NCBI GenBank assembly: GCA_947623175.1
Contig: CANQGK010000001.1
Span: 124,001 to 188,000 of the forward strand
From: an uncultured Clostridia bacterium
Lineage (GTDB): Bacteria; Bacillota; Clostridia; Oscillospirales; Acutalibacteraceae
Direction of reading: 5' to 3'
Length of the DNA stretch: 64,000 nucleotides
Below, piece after piece: positions 58,918-64,000 of the stretch (position 1 is the stretch's first letter; each line of letters starts with the position of its first letter). The translations under genes and the position numbers were made by a program. The notes beneath the pieces are model-generated. The model saw nothing but the letters and a program-made list of their open reading frames with translations, was not told where the DNA came from and made no database searches.

Positions 58918-60471
58918 TTAAAACAGGTTTTTAATGGTTTTGTCATAAGTGGTGCCGAGGGCGTCTATAGCGGCGCTCGGAGTATTTTTATCGTAAAAAA
59001 TAGGTGTGAACATCGCTTTATCGATGAAACCGCCGTACACACGCGGCAATCCCACGCCGGGATCCGATTCCATATTGCTAAGCAGTTTCAAATACATGTT
59101 AAGGCTGTTTGTATCGCCCTTTTGGAAATAATCCGCCGCAATTTCTTCCTGCCAGGAATTTGCGTCGTAGCCCTTCGGATATTCGGCTAACGCATTCATA
59201 ATCTTTGCGGTAAAATCACGCTCGTTATTTGTTTTAGTGATTGTAAATACACGCGCGTTGGAGCTTAAGCTCGTATAAGACTTGCCGCCGGCGTCGGGGC
59301 CCAAAGGCATCGGTAAAAGTCCGAATTTTATATTGTTGCCCTTTTTGGCTACCTTAGGTCTTATCTGTTGATTGAAAACCCAGGAATCGTCTAACAGAAA
59401 CGCCAATTTGCCGTCTATAAAGGACTGTACGTAATCGGGTCCGCCGGTATCTGCCTGCCCCTTTTGGAACTGTGCGGAAACGGTGTAATAAACCTTACTT
59501 GTATTGACAATGTCGTACATCCAATCAAGCGCATTCTTTATATTTCTGCTGTTGTAAGTGGGGCTTGCTTTGCCGTTGGAGCCTATGGTGACGATTTTGC
59601 CGCCGTTTGCCGCGATAAGCATCTGCGATACCTTAGAGGGCGAGCCGCCTATTCCGTAGGTGCCCTGTGAAGCGTTCGTAGTGGCTCTGGCATATTCCAA
59701 AAGCTTTGCGAAGGTCCATTGCTTTTTATCAATCAATTTATAAATACCATCTGCGTCTATGCCCTTGCTCTCAAGCATGGTTTTATTAACGGCTATACAG
59801 AAACGAAGCTCGGGCGGCTTTTCGAATTGCAGTCCGTAATGATTTTTACCGAGCGTGGCGGCTTTGGTATAGCCGGACCAGAAATTCGGATTGTTTACGT
59901 TAACCCCTTTTACGGTATTCCATGGTACGATATATCCGGAAGACGCAAGTCCGGTTATATCCTCGACGTTGGTTTCCAAAATATTGGCTACCTTTTTACC
60001 CGCCATAATCAAGCTTGCAAGGTTATTGGTATTAGGATATCCGTTGATAACCTTGATAGTGACGTCGTATTCCTTTTCGACCTCTTCTATACGCTGCCAG
60101 AAAAGCTTTTCAAAGGTATATTGCGCCTTTGCTTTGGTTTGCGGCAGATAGGAAGACATAATCGTAAAGGTTTTTCCCTTGGTATCCACCTTTATTTCGT
60201 CGGACGTCGTAGAAGAGGTGGTTTGATTGCCGCCTGTAACCTGACTTCCGCCGGAGCCCGAAACCTTACTGCCGCCGGAGCCGCCTTGGCTTTGATTGCC
60301 GTCGGCGCCGGGTTGAACTTCGGAATCGTCGTAAATTACGGTCGTATAGGTGCTGTATTCGCTGCCGTCGTCCTTTGAGCTCTTACAGCCGGCAAAGGAC
60401 ACAACTAAAAGCGATAGCGACAAAATTAACGACATCCCGCGTATCATCTTTTTACGAACTGTTTTATTCAT
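58918..60471 (-). CDS. Extracellular solute-binding lipoprotein (family 1)
   Basis: This 517-residue lipoprotein has a signal peptide with lipobox SFAGC (cysteine about residue 28), a Gly/Ser/Gln-rich low-complexity linker (about 50-90) and a type 1 solute-binding domain (about 95-517). The WTFAKLLEYARAT and PDYVQSFIDGKLAFLLDDSW segments are typical. It probably captures the oligosaccharide for one of the two permease pairs. Its ATG overlaps the stop of the GH106-like gene by four bases. Confidence 0.9.
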   Translation of the reverse strand: MNKTVRKKMIRGMSLILSLSLLVVSFAGCKSSKDDGSEYSTYTTVIYDDSEVQPGADGNQSQGGSGGSKVSGSGGSQVTGGNQTTSSTTSDEIKVDTKGKTFTIMSSYLPQTKAKAQYTFEKLFWQRIEEVEKEYDVTIKVINGYPNTNNLASLIMAGKKVANILETNVEDITGLASSGYIVPWNTVKGVNVNNPNFWSGYTKAATLGKNHYGLQFEKPPELRFCIAVNKTMLESKGIDADGIYKLIDKKQWTFAKLLEYARATTNASQGTYGIGGSPSKVSQMLIAANGGKIVTIGSNGKASPTYNSRNIKNALDWMYDIVNTSKVYYTVSAQFQKGQADTGGPDYVQSFIDGKLAFLLDDSWVFNQQIRPKVAKKGNNIKFGLLPMPLGPDAGGKSYTSLSSNARVFTITKTNNERDFTAKIMNALAEYPKGYDANSWQEEIAADYFQKGDTNSLNMYLKLLSNMESDPGVGLPRVYGGFIDKAMFTPIFYDKNTPSAAIDALGTTYDKTIKNLF

Positions 60472-63400
60472 GATAAATCCTCCTGATTAATTTTTTTATT
60501 TTGTTTAAAGCATATCCCGAAGCCTTCACAGCCGAAGGGAATGAAGCTGTAAGCGTCCATCCAGGTGTTCGGCCGTTTAATTTCGAGATTTACGAAATCC
60601 TCCCAGCCGAACTCACCGGTAAAGGTATGGGGACCGACCAGCGTGGTAACCCCTTTACAGTGGTGGTGCGGGCCGAGCAGATTGCGATTGGTTCCGAAAA
60701 GTCTTACCGTAACCTCATTTTTACCCGGCAAAAGCAACTCGGTAATATCGACCTTTTCGTCCATACGAAGAATTGCTTTACGCTTTTGATTTATAAGTAT
60801 TTCCGCCGAGCTTGCCGCGCCCTCCTCTACGGACAGGTAAACCCTGTCGTTTCGGTCGGGATAATCCAGATCAAAACGGTAATCGGCGCATCCCCTGTAG
60901 AAGAAAAGCTTTTGTTTTGTCAGATCTCCCATTTTCAAAGGAGCGGGCGGCGCCAGATAAAATCCCGATTTGTCAACCTTTATAAAGGTGCCTTTATCGC
61001 AAATTTCGCCCTTTGCGGCAACCGAAAAATCGCCTAAAACGTAAATGGCTTCCGGCTCTACGGGATAAAAGAAGCTGTTGTTTACGCTTTCAAAATCGCC
61101 GAGCTTTTTGGTGCCGCGCGACGCTTTATAAACAATATCCACAAGATTAATTCCCGGCTTTACGTATGAAGCAGCGTCGTACACCCGAACACAGCGGTCG
61201 ATGTAGAAGCTGTCGGCTTTAGCCGTAAGCTTATTGCCGTTTAATAAAATCTCATCCGCAAACTCGGTTTCGGCGGCAATTTGTATACCGCTCAGGTCGA
61301 GATCGTCGGCGCACTCGAACAGATACCTTACACGCAGCTTTGCGCTTTCGCAATTAAGCTTATTTAACTCGTCATATATTCGGTTTATTTGCTTAACGGT
61401 ATAATCCGGTTGTGAAAGCTCGCCGTCGTTTAAAGCGTAAGCACAATAATCCACGGTAAGAGCGTTCGGAAGCGTCAGCCGTATGTCGCAATTTTTGATA
61501 AAGCGTTCGCATTTCTTCTCGAGCAAAACCGGCTGTAAATCGGAAGCAAGCGTTAAATCGATTACCTTATTATCCCTCGGCAAAAGGGGTAAAACAAAGC
61601 AAACGCCCTCGTCGGTTTTTTGGAAAGGAACCGCCCGTTTTGTATCCGTCTGTAAATCCCAAAGATATACCGCCTTATTTTCCGGGCAATCGTCATAAAT
61701 ACATACGAGCGCCTTTTGGTCGGAATAATCCTCGTCCGTCCAGATATGGAACCGTCTGCCGCCATCTATTTCGCGTGAATGAATCGTCACGCCTTTGGCA
61801 AGAGAGCCGTTTTCCTTATGTCTTACTTCGCAAAAGCGACGGATATTCCTCGAATACGCCCACTTGTTTAAACAGCTTCTGTGGTTTGCGACAACAAGGC
61901 AATTATCGAACCGGCTTTTGGATTTGTCGGGCAAAGCGGGTTTAGCGTTGAGGAAATAAACCTTTCCATCCTTTGAAATAAACCGCTCGAGCAAAGAAAC
62001 GGTAGTTTGCTCGAGTATTTCGCATTCGGGCACTATGACGGTGCGGTATTCCCTTTCGCCCACGCGAAAAGCACCGTTTTCGGTTATCGAGCCGTATTCC
62101 GCCAAAATCGATTCGTCGCCCAGCTCAAAATCCAACTGTAAATCCAAAAGACACTCCAACAACGCGCGAAATGAAGCGCAATAAAGCTGTGCGGCGCTGT
62201 CGTCCTTTTCACCGGCGAAGCCCAATTTGACGCTTTGCAGCGGAGAAATAATCAAAAGCTCACAAAGGCGTGTGCCCTCGGTCATTTTTTGATTAAAATT
62301 ATTTATCCAGGTCATAAGCTGCGGAAAAAGCTTCCACCAGACCGACTGATATGAGAAAAAGGGCGGATAATCGCGCTTGCGTCTTCCGGCTATCGAATAG
62401 GCGGAAAGATGAAAGCAGGGCTTTGTAACCCCGAGGGCGGACTGCCTTCCCCATATATGCATAACGTCGCAGAAGGTCAAATTCCAGCCGCTCCCGCCGA
62501 AGGATTCGCTTATTACCTCCGGCTTGCCCAGCTGTTGAGCAATGCTTGAAACCTGCTTTTCGAGCACGGGGCTTGTGTTGCGATTTCCCAAATGATCGAT
62601 GCCGGGCATCTGCATAAGGGCGTAATGCCGCATAACGCCGCAATTTGTAACCATCTGGCTGTAGAGACCGTCCTCGGTGGCGAAATGCCCCGTCAGAGTA
62701 AGCTCATTTTGTCGGCACCAATCGGCAATTTGACGGGTGTAATTTTTACAAAACAGCTGTGACGCAAGATCGCGGAAGCGTTTTCTGAACATCTTGCTTT
62801 CGGGCGAATCTTTTATAAGCATCCACAAATCATCGAGCAGATCCGAGCCGTAATTCGACTGCCAGCAGGCAACCATTTCCCTGCTCCAGGGCATTCGTTT
62901 TATTTGCGGCTCGTCGGTAAAAAAGCCGCGTATCGTATTACCGAAGTATTTTGAATAACGCTTTTTATATGCTTCGTGGGTGTTTTTGATAAATTCTTTT
63001 ACCGTATCGTAAGAAAGCAGGTCGACGTAGCCGGTCACGATCCGATAGCTGCAAAAGAGATCCCCTTCCCGCGCATCGGTATCGGCAATACGGATATATT
63101 TGCCGTCGTCCGTCTTTCGGAAGGCGCAAAGCGTTTTCTCGGGCGACGGGATCTCGTTATCCGTAAAGCACAGATATTTCATTTGATGCTCTTCGCCCAA
63201 AGAGGTCACCTTGCCGTCCGCCGCTCCGCTGGGCCAGCCGTTTTCATCGTATATCCAGACCTCTATTCCGAGGCGGTGGGCTTCTTCGATTGCATAATCA
63301 CAACATTCGAACCATTCTTCACCCATATATGCAAATCGCAAGCCCGCCCGCGCGTGAATTACGACGCCCAAAAAGCGGTTATTGGAAAATTCCCGCATTT

Positions 63401-63488
63401 GCCTGCTTATTTCCGCCTTATTGATATTGTCGTTCCAGCTCCAAAAGCAAATCGGCTTTCCGTTAATTACTTTATTTTCACACGACAA
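60468..63488 (-). CDS. GH106-like glycoside hydrolase (candidate alpha-L-rhamnosidase)
   Basis: This protein of about 1006 residues opens with the hallmarks of GH106-type enzymes: FWSWNDNI, GVVIHARAGLRFAYMGEEW and VWIYDENGWPSGAADG (about residues 85-100), then a large TIM barrel with GFFTDEPQI (about 185) and VISESFGGSGWN (about 320). The C-terminal beta-sandwich includes LFGTNRNLLGPHHH near residue 930. GH106 enzymes release L-rhamnose. There is no signal peptide, so it acts inside the cell on imported glycans. The start is uncertain: TTG at 63488 with AAAGG nine bases upstream is preferred over a TTG at 63497 that touches this site. Confidence 0.8.
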   Translation of the reverse strand: MSCENKVINGKPICFWSWNDNINKAEISRQMREFSNNRFLGVVIHARAGLRFAYMGEEWFECCDYAIEEAHRLGIEVWIYDENGWPSGAADGKVTSLGEEHQMKYLCFTDNEIPSPEKTLCAFRKTDDGKYIRIADTDAREGDLFCSYRIVTGYVDLLSYDTVKEFIKNTHEAYKKRYSKYFGNTIRGFFTDEPQIKRMPWSREMVACWQSNYGSDLLDDLWMLIKDSPESKMFRKRFRDLASQLFCKNYTRQIADWCRQNELTLTGHFATEDGLYSQMVTNCGVMRHYALMQMPGIDHLGNRNTSPVLEKQVSSIAQQLGKPEVISESFGGSGWNLTFCDVMHIWGRQSALGVTKPCFHLSAYSIAGRRKRDYPPFFSYQSVWWKLFPQLMTWINNFNQKMTEGTRLCELLIISPLQSVKLGFAGEKDDSAAQLYCASFRALLECLLDLQLDFELGDESILAEYGSITENGAFRVGEREYRTVIVPECEILEQTTVSLLERFISKDGKVYFLNAKPALPDKSKSRFDNCLVVANHRSCLNKWAYSRNIRRFCEVRHKENGSLAKGVTIHSREIDGGRRFHIWTDEDYSDQKALVCIYDDCPENKAVYLWDLQTDTKRAVPFQKTDEGVCFVLPLLPRDNKVIDLTLASDLQPVLLEKKCERFIKNCDIRLTLPNALTVDYCAYALNDGELSQPDYTVKQINRIYDELNKLNCESAKLRVRYLFECADDLDLSGIQIAAETEFADEILLNGNKLTAKADSFYIDRCVRVYDAASYVKPGINLVDIVYKASRGTKKLGDFESVNNSFFYPVEPEAIYVLGDFSVAAKGEICDKGTFIKVDKSGFYLAPPAPLKMGDLTKQKLFFYRGCADYRFDLDYPDRNDRVYLSVEEGAASSAEILINQKRKAILRMDEKVDITELLLPGKNEVTVRLFGTNRNLLGPHHHCKGVTTLVGPHTFTGEFGWEDFVNLEIKRPNTWMDAYSFIPFGCEGFGICFKQNKKINQEDLS

Positions 63489-63514
63489 AGGAAACAACCT
63501 TTCGTTTTAGGTTT

Positions 63515-64000
63515 TTATACCTTAATTTTTTTATTTCGTCCACGCTTCTTTTTGACAACAATAACGGTTACAACCGCTCCTGCAATCAGTATAACGCCTA
63601 AAATCGAACCGGCTAATACCCATGGCCAATTATCTTGGAGCCAGGAGGAAGAATTTGAACGCTTTTTCCGCTTTGTAACGATGGTTTTTGTACCTCTTTT
63701 TGAAGTATTCTGTTCCGTCTCATTTACCGAAAGGTCTTCATCCTCAAAATAGGTATAACCGTCGTTTTCGGAATAATATCCGTCGGACTCGGAAGGAGCG
63801 TAAGTGAATTTTCCGCCCGCTTCTACGAGCAATACTCTTTGGCTGTTGTGGGGAACCTTAAGAGTAATGTTTTGTATTTGTTTTGCGTTGCCCTTTGCTA
63901 TTACCTTGCCGGAGATCAAATCGGTCACTCTGTAATAGCTGTAGTAATCGAGACCGCATGCTTTAAAGGGAACGTGCACCGTCATGGCAGCGTCGGGATC
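63515..64000 (-). CDS. C-terminal part of a membrane-anchored surface protein (5' end outside window)
   Basis: The frame is open to the window edge, so the N-terminus is missing; a Met at 63985 is internal. The visible 161 residues show the end of a beta-sandwich (MTVHVPFKACGLDYYSYYRV and VTDLISGKVIAKGN, like the last domain of some glycoside hydrolases), an acidic and then basic linker, one membrane helix (WVLAGSILGVILIAGAVVTVIV) and a KKKRGRNKK tail. This is a C-terminal membrane anchor, so the protein is probably an extracellular enzyme or binding protein feeding the transporters encoded next to it. The stop lies 17-26 bases before the next start. Confidence 0.7.
   Translation of the reverse strand, partial: DPDAAMTVHVPFKACGLDYYSYYRVTDLISGKVIAKGNAKQIQNITLKVPHNSQRVLLVEAGGKFTYAPSESDGYYSENDGYTYFEDEDLSVNETEQNTSKRGTKTIVTKRKKRSNSSSWLQDNWPWVLAGSILGVILIAGAVVTVIVVKKKRGRNKKIKV

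Noticed and set aside
1..64000. CRISPR arrays, insertion sequences or prophage genes
   Set aside because: No regularly spaced short repeats, transposase motifs or phage structural genes were seen; the phage-like DUF859 segment is part of the RHS protein.

Overview
The window looks like chromosomal DNA of an uncultured Gram-positive anaerobe of the Firmicutes, most likely class Clostridia (Oscillospirales/Ruminococcus-like). The reasons are a classical Gram-positive division and cell-wall cluster with a MurE of the meso-diaminopimelate type (DNPR motif), strong AGGAGG-type ribosome binding sites with frequent TTG and GTG starts, sigma-A promoters with 17-18 bp spacers, a T-box riboswitch, and a WapA-like RHS protein with a Gram-positive signal peptide. 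No plasmid, phage, insertion-sequence or CRISPR genes were seen.

Region 1 (1-17.2 kb, all minus strand) is conserved core. Read in transcription order it runs rpmH, rnpA, yidD, yidC, jag, then mraZ, rsmH, an ftsL-like gene, a PASTA-type class B PBP, murE, mraY, ftsW, murG, murA, ftsQ, ftsZ, then murI, a DUF1934 gene and the first codons of what is probably argS. Several sigma-A promoters and terminators mark the unit boundaries. murD, murF, murB, murC and ftsA are absent from the cluster, and dnaA is not next to rpmH. A tRNA-Arg(TCT) and an alkylguanine-DNA methyltransferase follow.

Region 2 (17.8-21.0 kb, minus) is an ABC transporter (substrate-binding lipoprotein, permease, ATPase) under a complete T-box leader whose specifier codon reads UGG. 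This identifies it as the TrpXYZ type tryptophan uptake system. A tRNA-Arg(CCT) on the plus strand follows.

Region 3 (21.3-39.5 kb, plus except one gene) is an accessory, mostly AT-richer island. It opens with an ECF sigma factor and a membrane anti-sigma-like protein. Three promoters with one and the same bipartite motif (TGTAACC-N18-GTTGTATA) lie upstream of the sigma gene itself, a divergent small secreted protein, and the start of the following genes. These genes encode a secreted C39/papain-like cysteine peptidase, a lipoprotein, a LolA/RseB-like secreted protein, a small secreted protein, and a 1768-residue RHS polymorphic toxin with its putative immunity gene. Next comes an orphan copy of the last 1.46 kb of the RHS core fused to a different, AHH/HNH-like nuclease tip, followed by a string of small, partly duplicated candidate immunity and lipoprotein genes. 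Close paralogues of one 133-residue lipoprotein sit at both ends of the toxin section.

Region 4 (39.5-64 kb, all minus) is a large carbohydrate-use locus. It has a GH106-like alpha-L-rhamnosidase candidate, a GH65 phosphorylase/hydrolase, two pairs of MalFG-type permeases, two solute-binding proteins (one very large with carbohydrate-binding-like N-terminal domains), a DUF5696-like lipoprotein, an NHL-TPR-Yip1 membrane protein, and a set of enzymes for a non-phosphorylating acid-sugar pathway (zinc dehydrogenase, enolase-superfamily dehydratase, DHDPS-family aldolase) plus a D-aminoacylase-like amidohydrolase. No transporter ATPase is present, so a shared MsmX-type ATPase encoded elsewhere is likely. 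The simplest reading is uptake of rhamnose-containing oligosaccharides, cleavage in the cytosol and oxidation of the freed sugar, but the substrate is an inference.
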